Shown: positions 37,028 to 46,000, counted from the first letter of the stretch. The stretch: 64,000 nt of DNA from Gillisia marina (GCF_000258765.1 NZ_AJLT01000040.1:1-64000); one strand, 5' to 3'. The notes: generated by a model from the letters alone, not told the origin. Numbers and translations: made by a program.

Positions 37028-38269
37028 CTAAATTTCTTTAAATGGAATTTTGTCTAATTTCGATCTAACCGTTTTAATAGCAGCGAAATAATCTTCTTTT
37101 AAATTATCTGCGATAGGTTCTGCAGCCGGTAAATTCTGTCTAAAAGGATCTACTTGCTTTCCACGAACCCAAAATCTGTAGCAAACATGAGGGCCCGTTG
37201 CAAGTCCCGTGCTTCCCACATATCCAATGACATCCCCTTGTTTCACTCGTTCTCCAACCCGAACATTTCGTTTAGACATATGTAAATACTGAGTCGTGTA
37301 GGTATCGTTGTGTTTTACTTTTACATAATTTCCATTCCCTCCTGTATAACTCGCTGCAATTACAGTCCCGTTGGCTGTAGACCAAATAGGCGTTCCATGA
37401 GGCGCAGCATAATCTGTTCCTTTATGAGCTTTCCATCTTTTTTGAACAGGATGGTATCTATTTCCTGAAAATCTAGAAGAAATTCTACTAAAGTTTAACG
37501 GAGCTTTTAAAAAGAAGCTTTGTAATGGTCTTGCTTCTTCATCATAAAAATCTGACTCTCCTTTTTCTGGATCTGCCATATAATCGAAGGCATAATATGG
37601 CTTCCCTTGGTGCACAAAAACAGCGCCCTCAATATTTTCTATTCCTGCATAAATACTGTCGTTTATGTAGCGTTCATTATAAACCATTTTAAACTGGTCT
37701 CCTTTTTGAAGCTTCCAAAAATCGATACTCCATTGGTAGATGCTACTTAACTCATGTGATAATAATATACTTAAGCCCTGGTTAGACATAGCTTCTGAAA
37801 GATTACTTACGATCACGCCCGAAACGGTTTTTCTTTTTATAGTTACCGGTTTCTGTGATTTGAAAGCAGCTATATTCTCACCAATATTAACAACGGTATA
37901 GTCAATTCTATCATTTTCATAAATAAAATATTCAGGGGTTTGAAGCGAGTCTTTTGCCTTTAAAATAACATAAGGCTTCCCAACCACTAATCTTTTAGGA
38001 TTAAAGGTTTCGCTCACTTGTTCGGTAATCTCAAAGACCTTGGACCTACTCATTCCATGCATATCCAATATCGCCCCAAAACTATCTCCAGATTGAATAG
38101 TGTCCCGAACTACTTCGAAATCATTAAGCACAAAACCATATTCCTTAACAACAGGAATAACCTCTTTTGCCTTAACATCAGTTACTTCATTTTTAGCCTC
38201 TTCATCATTATTGCACGCAGTAAATGCAATTACCAATAAAAGCAAGTATTTTAAATTCTTCAATTTCAA
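37028..38269 (-). CDS. M23-family peptidoglycan DD-metallopeptidase lipoprotein
   Basis: A 413-residue lipoprotein. The signal is LKYLLLLVIAFTAC with Cys at 19. A LysM- or OapA-like region (about 40-150) includes VRDTIQSGDSFGAILDMHGM. The LytM/M23 domain lies at about 270-390: KAHKGTDYAAPHGTPIWST carries the HxxxD zinc ligands, TQYLHMSKRNV carries the HxH-like ligand, and GYVGSTGLATGPHVCYRFW follows. It is likely a periplasmic cell-wall hydrolase. The tight packing with pgi (2 bases) and the dioxygenase gene (2 bases) implies one transcript. Confidence 0.9.
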   Translation of the reverse strand: MKLKNLKYLLLLVIAFTACNNDEEAKNEVTDVKAKEVIPVVKEYGFVLNDFEVVRDTIQSGDSFGAILDMHGMSRSKVFEITEQVSETFNPKRLVVGKPYVILKAKDSLQTPEYFIYENDRIDYTVVNIGENIAAFKSQKPVTIKRKTVSGVIVSNLSEAMSNQGLSILLSHELSSIYQWSIDFWKLQKGDQFKMVYNERYINDSIYAGIENIEGAVFVHQGKPYYAFDYMADPEKGESDFYDEEARPLQSFFLKAPLNFSRISSRFSGNRYHPVQKRWKAHKGTDYAAPHGTPIWSTANGTVIAASYTGGNGNYVKVKHNDTYTTQYLHMSKRNVRVGERVKQGDVIGYVGSTGLATGPHVCYRFWVRGKQVDPFRQNLPAAEPIADNLKEDYFAAIKTVRSKLDKIPFKEI

Positions 38270-38271
38270 TG

Positions 38272-39234
38272 CTATTTTTGTGAATTATACATATGCTCTA
38301 CCCATTCCTTACCCCAATTATCAAACTCTTCTTGGCTCCAAAGGTTAGGAAAAAAACTGTTTTTCTGAAAACTTGGCGGTAAAAATTCCTTCCAGTTTGT
38401 TCCTCCCGTAGCAGAAATGGTTTTATTATCCTTGTTAAGATATCTATGCGCAGCTCCCATATGCATTAACAGCCAATTAATATTAATATTGGTGTCGAAG
38501 TTTCGCAGGCCTTCTATTAATAAAGGATTATTTTTTTCTCCTTCCGGAAGTTGTAGGTATTGATGATATAAAGTTTTTCCTTTTACCAGATTCGCAATTC
38601 TCAAGAATCTTGGAGTATAACGAAGTTCAAATTGTTTAAGAGTGAGCGTTTTCTCACCTGTAGAAAGATCTATCCCACCTTTTTTCCAATAGATATTCTC
38701 ATAAAGTTCTTCTACGCTATTTTCTGAAGAAAAATTATCACGCTCTTTAAAAGGAATTAAATGCTGAAGTGGGGTTGCATTGATCTCGATCATTCGAAAT
38801 TGAGCCGATTGGAAACCACTTGCAGGCAATAAAGCCATTCTAAACTTAAGGAACTGCTCGCGCTCCATTCCTTTGATCATTACATCGAAAGAATTAATAA
38901 GTATGAGCACATACCTATTAAGACGAGTTACTTTTTCAATAAAATAGGATGCGGTTAAATTCGCTTCAGCAATTATTTGCTTTTGCTCATGCAAAATCAG
39001 CTTAAAATACAGCTCTGTAATTTGGTGATAGGTGACAAATATTTCCTCATCCGGGAAATGTGTTTTTGGATTTTGTAGGCTTAATAAAGTGTCTAAACTT
39101 ATATAATCCCAATAAGTGAGGTATTTATCGTATAAAAGCCCATCCAGGTAAGAACCCATATCCTGACCAGAATTCTTGAATTTTTCCTCAAGCAATAAAA
39201 TTCTCTCAGCAATCTCGGGTTTAATTTCGTTCAT
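38272..39234 (-). CDS. Tryptophan 2,3-dioxygenase family protein
   Basis: A 320-residue all-helical haem dioxygenase homologue. The family core is FVTYHQITELYFKLILHEQK (proximal/active-site His region) and LPASGFQSAQFRMIEINATP (substrate-binding FxxxR type), with the C-terminal INWLLMHMGAAHRYLNKDNK then TGGTNWKEFLPPSF. TDO opens the indole ring of tryptophan to N-formylkynurenine. Proximity to hppD and hmgA supports a role in aromatic amino acid breakdown, but it could also act in NAD synthesis; kynurenine-pathway partners are not in the window. It is co-transcribed with the genes on both sides (2 and 4 bases). Confidence 0.85.
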   Translation of the reverse strand: MNEIKPEIAERILLLEEKFKNSGQDMGSYLDGLLYDKYLTYWDYISLDTLLSLQNPKTHFPDEEIFVTYHQITELYFKLILHEQKQIIAEANLTASYFIEKVTRLNRYVLILINSFDVMIKGMEREQFLKFRMALLPASGFQSAQFRMIEINATPLQHLIPFKERDNFSSENSVEELYENIYWKKGGIDLSTGEKTLTLKQFELRYTPRFLRIANLVKGKTLYHQYLQLPEGEKNNPLLIEGLRNFDTNININWLLMHMGAAHRYLNKDNKTISATGGTNWKEFLPPSFQKNSFFPNLWSQEEFDNWGKEWVEHMYNSQK

Positions 39235-39238
39235 TCTT

Positions 39239-40015
39239 TTAATTCATTATAATTTTTAGCTGATGCTTTAATCCCTTAAATTCATCCAGATCGGCCGCAA
39301 GCGAACCAACCGCAAGATCTGCTTCAATTCTTACCGGAATTTTATTCTTATCATCACTCATCCAAAAAGTAAGGCTTTCTTGCTCTTTGAATACTCTTCC
39401 AGCCAAAACATAGGGCCTGAATTTTAACGTGGCAATTTTACCAAATTTTGTGTTCAAAACTTCCTTTCCGAGGAACTTTAATTTAAAATCATGATTTTCT
39501 TTATCAAAAAACATATTCAAATGAATCTCATCTCCTGCTCTTAGGCTGTTTGGGTTGATATCATTTCGAACATAATAAAATGCCGATAACATATCATGAA
39601 CGTTCTTCTCTGTTGTAAAGGTTGTGTTCTCGTTATGTTTTTTGTCAAATACTTCGGCCTTATTATTGTCTTGATCAAATTCAATTTGAAGGTCTTTTGT
39701 ATGCCCTCCTTCATCTATTTTACGAATGAATCTATATGGCAATCCCGTTCTCTTATCAATAAATGTTTCGTAATTATCGTCTACTTTAAAAAATAAATGC
39801 AGTAAACCGGTAGATTTCCCCTTACCAACTATATGATATACTTTTTTATTATTAAGATTTGTCTCATTTACACCAATGGTAGCATAACTAGCATTAAATG
39901 GGCCGTAATGAATCCTGAATTTAAACCATTCTCCATCTTGAAATGCTTTCTGAGAAAATGAAGTTAACGGCAACAATATTGCGAGGAGACAAAGAATTGT
40001 AAATCTATTTTTCAT
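39239..40015 (-). CDS. DUF3108 exported protein
   Basis: A 258-residue protein with a signal peptide (FTILCLLAILLPLTSFSQ). The DUF3108 domain begins FQDGEWFKFRIHYGPFNASY and includes LHLFFKVDDNYETFID, GLPYRFIRKIDEGGHTKDLQ and LTFWMSDDKNKIPVRIEADL. Function unknown; likely a periplasmic beta-sheet protein. It leads the DUF3108-TDO-M23-pgi group on the minus strand, four bases before the TDO gene. Confidence 0.88.
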   Translation of the reverse strand: MKNRFTILCLLAILLPLTSFSQKAFQDGEWFKFRIHYGPFNASYATIGVNETNLNNKKVYHIVGKGKSTGLLHLFFKVDDNYETFIDKRTGLPYRFIRKIDEGGHTKDLQIEFDQDNNKAEVFDKKHNENTTFTTEKNVHDMLSAFYYVRNDINPNSLRAGDEIHLNMFFDKENHDFKLKFLGKEVLNTKFGKIATLKFRPYVLAGRVFKEQESLTFWMSDDKNKIPVRIEADLAVGSLAADLDEFKGLKHQLKIIMN

Positions 40016-40104
40016 GTATTGGGGTTTTAATTAACACCTAATAAACTTTTTAAGTTGTATTGATAACGAAGAATTACAATTTCTATTCCAAATGTATAAA
40101 ACTA

Positions 40105-40136
40105 AAAATCCCCATCAAATTAATGATGGGGATTTT
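40105..40136. terminator. Hairpin terminator downstream of hppD
   Basis: AAAATCCCCATC (40105-40116) pairs perfectly with GATGGGGATTTT (40125-40136) around AAATTAAT. A and T runs on either side let it work both ways. It separates the hppD-hmgA unit from the DUF3108 unit. Between here and hppD (40137-40329) I see no gene, only a five-codon remnant-like start at 40165. Confidence 0.8.
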
Positions 40137-40329
40137 ATCTTATTAACCAACTAAAACTTAAATTATGAAAAAAATTTAATTCATTCTTGGTAACCACTCC
40201 AAAAATGCGGTGCAAAAGTCCTGAGATTTACCCTATTTTGCAACCTTAAAATAAACTTTAACTCAAAATTTATCAAGTCGGCAATTATTTGGTTCTTATA
40301 CAACTAAGTATATAATTAATTGATTCCTT

Positions 40330-41490
40330 TTACAATGTTCCTCGCAATTTTTGCTCTCTTTCAATCGACTCAAATAAGGCTTTAAAGTTCCCTGCACCAA
40401 AACCTTTTGCACCCATTCGTTGAATGATCTCAAAAAACATGGTTGGTCTGTCCTGAATTGGCTTGGTGAAAATTTGTAATAAGTAACCTTCTTCATCTGC
40501 ATCCACCATAATTCCCAACCCTTTTAATCTATCAAGATCTTCACGCAGCTCATGACTAAATTCTTCTAATCTTCCCGGAACTGCATTGTAATATTCATCT
40601 GGAGGGGTCGATAAAAATTCTACTCCTCTAGATCTTAGGTCTGTAACCGCCTTAACAATATCATCTGTGGCCACAGCAATATGCTGAACTCCAGGGCCTT
40701 CATAGAAATCCAAATACTCTTCAATTTGAGATCTTTTCTTCCCTTCAGCAGGTTCGTTAATAGGAAACTTAATTCTTCCGTTCCCATTACTCATTACCTT
40801 ACTCATTAAAGCAGAATACTCGGTATGAATTTGTTTGTCATCAAAAGAAAGGAAATTAACAAAGCCCATTACATCTTCGTACCATTTCACCCAAATGTTC
40901 ATTTCATTCCAGCCTACATTTCCAACCATGTGGTCAATATATTTTAACCCAACTGGCTCCGGATTGTAATCTGAAATCCACTCTACAAAACCTGGCATAA
41001 AAGTTCCGTTGTAATTTTTACGCTCTACAAACATATGTACTGTTTCACCATACGTGTAAATTCCAGCCTTCACTATTTCTCCATGCTCATCTTTTTCTAC
41101 TATTGGTTCTAAATACGATTTAGCACCGCGCTTTGTAGTTTCTTCATAAGCAGATCTGGCATCTTCCACCCAAAGTGCTACAACTTTAACCCCATCGCCA
41201 TGCTTTACAATATGCTTGTTGATCTCTTGTTTAGATGTCAATGGCGAAGTAAGTACCAATCTAATCTTATCTTGCTTTAAAACATAAGAAACGGTATCCT
41301 TGCTCCCTGTCTCTAATCCTTTATAAGCTAATGACTGAAAACCAAATGCCGTTTTATAAAAATGTGCAGCTTGTTTTGCATTTCCAACATACAACTCTAC
41401 ATAATCTGTTCCTAGGAGAGGCAAAAAATCTTGCGCTCCTTCAAATATTTTCTCTAATCCGTAATTTACTGATTCTACCTTTTTACTCAT
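40330..41490 (-). CDS. hppD: 4-Hydroxyphenylpyruvate dioxygenase
   Basis: A 386-residue non-haem Fe(II) enzyme of the VOC fold that turns 4-hydroxyphenylpyruvate into homogentisate. The N-terminal half starts LLGTDYVELYVGNAKQAAHF. The C-terminal catalytic half has KYIDHMVGNVGWNEM (first His ligand), EGPGVQHIAVATDDI (second His) and TMFFEIIQRMGAKGFGAGNF (Glu ligand and conserved tail). Full length. It lies downstream of hmgA, the next enzyme of the pathway, with a 490-base IVP-like insertion between them. Confidence 0.96.
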   Translation of the reverse strand: MSKKVESVNYGLEKIFEGAQDFLPLLGTDYVELYVGNAKQAAHFYKTAFGFQSLAYKGLETGSKDTVSYVLKQDKIRLVLTSPLTSKQEINKHIVKHGDGVKVVALWVEDARSAYEETTKRGAKSYLEPIVEKDEHGEIVKAGIYTYGETVHMFVERKNYNGTFMPGFVEWISDYNPEPVGLKYIDHMVGNVGWNEMNIWVKWYEDVMGFVNFLSFDDKQIHTEYSALMSKVMSNGNGRIKFPINEPAEGKKRSQIEEYLDFYEGPGVQHIAVATDDIVKAVTDLRSRGVEFLSTPPDEYYNAVPGRLEEFSHELREDLDRLKGLGIMVDADEEGYLLQIFTKPIQDRPTMFFEIIQRMGAKGFGAGNFKALFESIEREQKLRGTL

Positions 41491-41501
41491 TTTAACTTAT
41501 A

Positions 41502-41525
41502 TTAGAAAATTTGATAATTAGAAAA
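41502..41525. repeat. Left flanking AT repeat of the IVP-like gene
   Basis: TTAGAAAATTTGA (41502-41514) and GATAATTAGAAA (41513-41524). Both motifs recur exactly, inverted, at 41945-41971 on the other side of the four-helix gene. Confidence 0.65.
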
Positions 41526-41561
41526 TGAGATGATTTTCACTTTCCAATCATATTCAAAATT

Positions 41562-41942
41562 TCAGTTTGATTTACTATTGTTCAATCTAATAGTAGATGA
41601 ACTTATTATTTTATTTAAAATTTTAATAATTGTTTCCAATTCATTAATTAGATTTTTACAGTCCGGATAAGAATTCATTTCGTCACATAAAAAGAGTCAA
41701 TATTCCGTTTCATCTGCCTCTTTTAAGGCAATCTTTAATTTATGAATAAAATCTTTTTTACTTTCTCCATTTTGAGCTTCTTTAAAATTCGCTCCAATCG
41801 AAGTACCCGATTTGATTAATTGATTGGCTACTACAAATTTTCTTTCTCTCTCGAGACACTCCGTGAATTCTATAATATTTTTAGAAAATTCAAAACTCTT
41901 AATTAGAATTATATTGTCTTTATATCTCTCATTAAAAGTCAT
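41562..41942 (-). pseudogene. Four-helix-bundle (23S rRNA intervening-sequence type) protein with premature stop
   Basis: The reading frame opens at 41942 and matches the IVP/S23 four-helix-bundle family: SKNIIEFTECLERERKFVVA, NQLIKSGTSIGANFKEAQNG and ESKKDFIHKLKIALKEADET. It stops after ETEY at 41697-41699 with TGA where this family has a Trp (TGG). The same frame then continues LFLCDEMNSYPDCKNLINEL and ETIIKILNKIISSSTIRLNN to a second stop at 41562-41564, giving the normal total of about 126 residues. So a single G-to-A change truncates it at 81 residues. The gene sits between hmgA and hppD, flanked by AT-rich inverted repeats, which suggests it arrived as a unit. The family's function is not settled. 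Confidence 0.8.
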
Positions 41943-41944
41943 AA

Positions 41945-41976
41945 TTCAAATTTTCTAACTTTCTAATTATCTAATT
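41945..41976. repeat. Right flanking AT repeat of the IVP-like gene
   Basis: TTCAAATTTTCTAA (41945-41958) and TTTCTAATTATC (41960-41971) are the inverted counterparts of the motifs at 41502-41524, followed by TAATT. It abuts the hmgA stop at 41981. Confidence 0.65.
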
Positions 41977-41980
41977 AAAA

Positions 41981-43141
41981 TCAATGATCTAACCATGATT
42001 TATGATACGTATCGTCAGCAATTTTCATGGCTTCTTCTGTTACCATTAATGGCTTAAATGTATCTACCATTACTGCCAGCTCTTCTGTTTCCGTCTGCCC
42101 AATACTGCGCTCTACTGATCCCGGGTGTGGACCATGAGGAATTCCCGCCGGATGTAAAGAAATATGTCCTGCTTCAATATCATTTCTACTCATAAAATCC
42201 CCATCCACATAATACAACACCTCATCGCTATCTATATTACTATGGTTATAGGGTGCCGGAATACTTTCTGGGTGATAATCGTATTTTCTAGGACAAAAAC
42301 TACAAACCACAAAAGCATCTGTTTCAAAAGTCTGATGCACTGGTGGCGGCTGATGGATTCTTCCTGTTATCGGTTCAAAATCGTGTATTGAAAAGGCATA
42401 AGGATAATTATACCCATCGTAACCAACCACATCGAAAGGATGTGTAGCATAAATCATATCGAAAATCTCACCTTGCTTTTTAACTTTAATCAAGAATTCC
42501 CCTTTTTCGTCATTGGTTTCCAATTCGTAAGGTTGTCTTAGATCACGCTCGCAAAATGGAGAGTGTTCCAATAATTGCCCAAACCAGTTTCTGTATCTTT
42601 TTGGAGTATAAATTGGTCTTCTGGATTCTACAATAAAGAGTCGGTTATTTTCATCGTCAAAATCCAACTTATAGATCACTCCACGTGGAATTAGTAAATA
42701 ATCTCCATATTTAAAATCAAGATTTCCAAGATGTGTTCTTAATTTCCCGCTTCCTTTATGAATAAACAGCAACTCATCTGCATCGGTATTCTTATAAAAA
42801 TAATCCCCTGTAGATTCTTGTGGTGCCGCCAATGCAATATCTACATCGCTATTGGTTAAAACCACCTTTCTGCTTTCCAAATAATCGGGATGTGGAATAA
42901 CTTGAAACCCCTTAAATCTATATGATTTTATATTGTTGGCAGTCGCAATTTTCGGCTTAACACTATAACTACCTTTAATTTCCTTAACCTGTGTAGGTCT
43001 ATTTTCGTGATATAGGTTTGAAGACATCCCATCGAAACCTATTGTTCCAAAGAGTTGTTCATAATACAAGCTACCATCTGGTTTTTTGAAAACGGTATGG
43101 CGCTTATGTGGAATTTTCCCCAGCTTATGATAAAATGGCAT
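41981..43141 (-). CDS. hmgA: Homogentisate 1,2-dioxygenase
   Basis: A 386-residue cupin-fold enzyme that opens the ring of homogentisate to maleylacetoacetate. It starts MPFYHKLGKIPHKRHTVFKK, followed by YEQLFGTIGFDGMSSNLYHE. The active-site cupin has PFDVVGYDGYNYPYAFSIHD, RIHQPPPVHQTFETDAFVVC and LHPAGIPHGPHPG, supplying the His and Glu iron ligands. It belongs to the short bacterial form. It heads the hmgA-(IVP)-hppD unit. The 197 bases upstream of its start contain a possible -7 box (minus-strand TAATTTTG at 43247-43240) but no clear -33. Confidence 0.93.
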   Translation of the reverse strand: MPFYHKLGKIPHKRHTVFKKPDGSLYYEQLFGTIGFDGMSSNLYHENRPTQVKEIKGSYSVKPKIATANNIKSYRFKGFQVIPHPDYLESRKVVLTNSDVDIALAAPQESTGDYFYKNTDADELLFIHKGSGKLRTHLGNLDFKYGDYLLIPRGVIYKLDFDDENNRLFIVESRRPIYTPKRYRNWFGQLLEHSPFCERDLRQPYELETNDEKGEFLIKVKKQGEIFDMIYATHPFDVVGYDGYNYPYAFSIHDFEPITGRIHQPPPVHQTFETDAFVVCSFCPRKYDYHPESIPAPYNHSNIDSDEVLYYVDGDFMSRNDIEAGHISLHPAGIPHGPHPGSVERSIGQTETEELAVMVDTFKPLMVTEEAMKIADDTYHKSWLDH

Positions 43142-43338
43142 GAGATCTCTATTTTTTAGTTAAAACTTCAGGATATGAAATTTATTCCTTACACCAATGA
43201 AGTTTGCTGTCAAGTCTAACAAATATCGATATTTTTTATCAAAATTATACTAAAGAAGGCTTAAAAGTAAAAGGAAGATATTAGGTTAAAGCTGATTTCC
43301 TATAACGGAAAATTATTTACTTAATATGATAGTTTCTT

Positions 43339-45276
43339 CTAATCCCAGTTCATTTTCTGAAGTCTAATTGCATTAAGAATTGCTAAAAATGCTACACCAA
43401 CATCAGCAAAAACAGCTTCCCACATCGTTGCCATTCCAACAGCACCCATAATTAAGACCACAGCCTTAACCCCAAATGCCAACGCAATATTTTGCCAAAC
43501 CACATTTCTGGTTGATTTTCCAATTTTTATACCCATTAAGATCTTAGAAAGTTGATCTGTTTGTATTACAACATCAGCCGTTACAATGGCTACATCACTC
43601 CCTAAGCCACCCATGGCAATTCCAACATCACTAACAGCCAAAACCGGGGCGTCGTTGATTCCATCGCCAACAAACGCCACTTTTCTGCCTAGTTGTTTTT
43701 TAAGTTCTTCAACCTCATTTAGCTTGTCCTCCGGAAGCAGCGCTCCTTTTGCTTCAATTATTTCAAGATCTTTTGCCACTTTTTGAGTAATCGAATCCTT
43801 ATCTCCGGAAAGCATCACAATCTTATTGATTCCATATTTCTTTAATTCCAAAATACTCTTTTTTGCACTTTCCTTCAATTCATCTGCAAGGCTTACATAA
43901 CCTGCATATTTCCCGTCGATTGCCACTAAAACAACAGTATCCACGATGTTGCGAATAATGTCTGGAAAATCAACTTTATGCTGCTCTAGTAACTCAGCAT
44001 TTCCAACAAGCAGCTTTTTGCCATTTACCGTACCCGCTAATCCTTTACCTGAAACCTCCCTGACTTTTTCTACTGAAAAACTCTGAGTTGTCGAAGTTCC
44101 TTCTACTATAGCTCGAGCAATGGGGTGCGTAGATTTTTTTTCCAGAGCAATCAGGTAATTTAAAAATTCCTGTTTTTCCAGTCCATTTGTCTCAATTTCT
44201 TGCACCGCGAAAACACCCTTTGTTACCGTTCCGGTTTTATCCATTACTAAGGTATTGATCTTAGTGATCTCATCTAAATAAGAAGCTCCTTTGAATAAAA
44301 TTCCGTTTTTTGAAGCTGCTCCCAATCCACCAAAATAGCCAAGCGGCACAGATATCACTAAAGCACATGGACAGGAAACCACCAAAAATATTAGTGCTCG
44401 ATAAAGCCAGTCTGAAAAAACATAATTCTCTACTATAAAATACGGAATCAATACAAGCAGAGTTGCCGAGATTACAACGAAAGGAGTATATACTTTAGCG
44501 AATTTTCTTATAAAAAGCTCTGTTTTGGCTTTTCTGGAACTTGCATTTTGTACTAGTTCTATAATTCTTGCTACGGTACTTTCTTTAAAAATTTTTGTGG
44601 CTTCAGCTTCAATAACTCCATTTAGATTTATAGAGCCACTTAGCACAGTTTCTCCTTTTCTAATAGTTTGAGGTTTACTTTCTCCAGTAAGTGCCGCAGT
44701 GTTTAACTCCGCTTTATCTGATAATAAGATACCGTCCAAAGGAATTTTTTCTCCAGATTTAATCTGAATTTTCTCTCCCACGTTTACCTTATCCGGATGT
44801 ACTTGTATATAATTATTGTCGCGCCATACTGAAGCAATATTTGGACGCACATCTAAAAGCGCCTTAATATTTGATTTAGCGTTTTTAACGGCAGACCCTT
44901 GAAACAATTCTCCCACGGCATAAAATAACATTACTGCTACTCCTTCCGGGTATTCACCAATAGCAAAAGCCCCGAAAGTAGCAATAGACATCAAGAAAAA
45001 TTCAGTAAAAAAATTTCCTTTTAGAATATTCTTTATCCCGAGCATTAATACGGGGTAGCCCACAGGCATATAAGCAAGAACATACCAACCTATTCTAAAC
45101 CATCCTCTAAAGAAACTGGTATTCAAAAAATTATCGATTATTAAGCCTATCGCAAGCATTAAAAAGCTGAAAAGGGCAGGTGCGTAAATATTAAATTTTG
45201 ATTTCGTTGAAGAGGATTCGCACATTTCGCAAGCGTCATGAGCTTCGGCTTCTAAAACAATCTTTTTATTAGGCAT
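43339..45276 (-). CDS. Heavy-metal-translocating P1B-type ATPase
   Basis: A 645-residue metal exporter. The N-terminus lacks an HMA domain but has a His/Cys cluster, EAEAHDACEMCESSS. Transmembrane helices follow, then the actuator AALTGESKPQTIRKGE, the metal-selecting SCPCALVISVPLGYF (CPC) in helix 6, the phosphorylation site LVMDKTGTVTKG, the HP motif KSTHPIARAI and the hinge VGDGINDAPVLAVSD. CPC plus the final LNAIRLQKMNWD tail fits the Zn/Cd/Pb (ZntA/CadA) branch better than copper ATPases. It has its own -7 box at 45298-45305 and forms part of an efflux island with a Fur-family regulator and CzcAB. Confidence 0.93.
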   Translation of the reverse strand: MPNKKIVLEAEAHDACEMCESSSTKSKFNIYAPALFSFLMLAIGLIIDNFLNTSFFRGWFRIGWYVLAYMPVGYPVLMLGIKNILKGNFFTEFFLMSIATFGAFAIGEYPEGVAVMLFYAVGELFQGSAVKNAKSNIKALLDVRPNIASVWRDNNYIQVHPDKVNVGEKIQIKSGEKIPLDGILLSDKAELNTAALTGESKPQTIRKGETVLSGSINLNGVIEAEATKIFKESTVARIIELVQNASSRKAKTELFIRKFAKVYTPFVVISATLLVLIPYFIVENYVFSDWLYRALIFLVVSCPCALVISVPLGYFGGLGAASKNGILFKGASYLDEITKINTLVMDKTGTVTKGVFAVQEIETNGLEKQEFLNYLIALEKKSTHPIARAIVEGTSTTQSFSVEKVREVSGKGLAGTVNGKKLLVGNAELLEQHKVDFPDIIRNIVDTVVLVAIDGKYAGYVSLADELKESAKKSILELKKYGINKIVMLSGDKDSITQKVAKDLEIIEAKGALLPEDKLNEVEELKKQLGRKVAFVGDGINDAPVLAVSDVGIAMGGLGSDVAIVTADVVIQTDQLSKILMGIKIGKSTRNVVWQNIALAFGVKAVVLIMGAVGMATMWEAVFADVGVAFLAILNAIRLQKMNWD

Positions 45277-45297
45277 GTAGGCTGAATTTATTTTTCA

Positions 45298-45305
45298 CAA
45301 AAATA
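45298..45305 (-). promoter_or_regulatory. -7 promoter box of the P-type ATPase gene
   Basis: The minus strand reads TATTTTTG (TAnnTTTG), 22 bases before the start codon at 45276. The weak inverted pair GCAATTGTAGTGCAAT-like sequence just upstream (about 45319-45334) could be an operator, but is not convincing. Confidence 0.5.
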
Positions 45306-45453
45306 CAGCCCAAACACCTGCAATTGTAGTGCAATCCGGAAGCTCAACACAAGATCAAGATCTGTTAAGATGCTTTGCTAGAGATAAAAATTTTAAAAAT
45401 TCGAAGTGTTTTGATATTTATCGGAACGGGCACATTTCTTCATCAAAAAGAGA

Positions 45454-45873
45454 TTAAATGGAATTACACTTGTCGCAAACTCCTTTCACCACCAAATTCA
45501 CATCTTCAGCTAAATAACCTTCGGGCAGATTAATTTGCGGGATTTTATGATTGGTTAAACAAACTGTTTCATTACAAAGATTACAATGAAAATGAAGATG
45601 TAAATCGGTCTCCACATCGCATTGACAATTTTCCTCACAAAGGGCATATTTAGTAACACCGGAACCATCATCTATAGTGTGAACAATTCCGTTTTCTTCA
45701 AAGGTTTTAAGTGTTCTATATAATGTGGTGCGATCGGACTTATCGAAAGCATTTTCAATATCTGTAAGGCTGGTAGCCACATTTTGACCATTTAAATATT
45801 TAAAAATAAGGATACGCATGGCTGTAGGCCTTATATTCTTCTGTTCTAAAAAATTATCAATATTTTTTGTCAT
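45454..45873 (-). CDS. Fur-family metal-responsive regulator
   Basis: A 139-residue protein from ATG 45873 (MTKNIDNFLEQKNIRPTAMR); the in-frame extension to 45951 reads as untranslated leader. The winged helix is ALTD-like: SLTDIENAF, then DRTTLYRTLKTFEENGIVH. The metal domain is HLHFHCNLCNETVCL and the end is VVKGVCDKCNSI, giving two CxxC pairs for structural zinc and a His cluster for sensing. Placement between CzcB and the P-type ATPase suggests a zinc- or cadmium-sensing Zur-like control of the island, by inference. Confidence 0.88.
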   Translation of the reverse strand: MTKNIDNFLEQKNIRPTAMRILIFKYLNGQNVATSLTDIENAFDKSDRTTLYRTLKTFEENGIVHTIDDGSGVTKYALCEENCQCDVETDLHLHFHCNLCNETVCLTNHKIPQINLPEGYLAEDVNLVVKGVCDKCNSI

Positions 45874-45975
45874 TTTAGCTTGTTTAATATAGAACCTTGA
45901 AGCAGTTCTGTAGGCTGAAATTTGAATACTCCTTTTAAAAACACGAAGCATTCCCGATACGTATCGAGATGTATA

Positions 45976-46000
45976 ATTAAACCCTCCTTGAAGGTTTAAT
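45976..46000. other. Stop-codon-linked hairpin after czcB
   Basis: ATTAAACC (45976-45983) pairs with GGTTTAAT (45993-46000) around a nine-base loop. The right arm contains the TAA stop of the CzcB gene on the minus strand. A CGATACGTATCG palindrome lies 10-20 bases further downstream. Confidence 0.5.
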
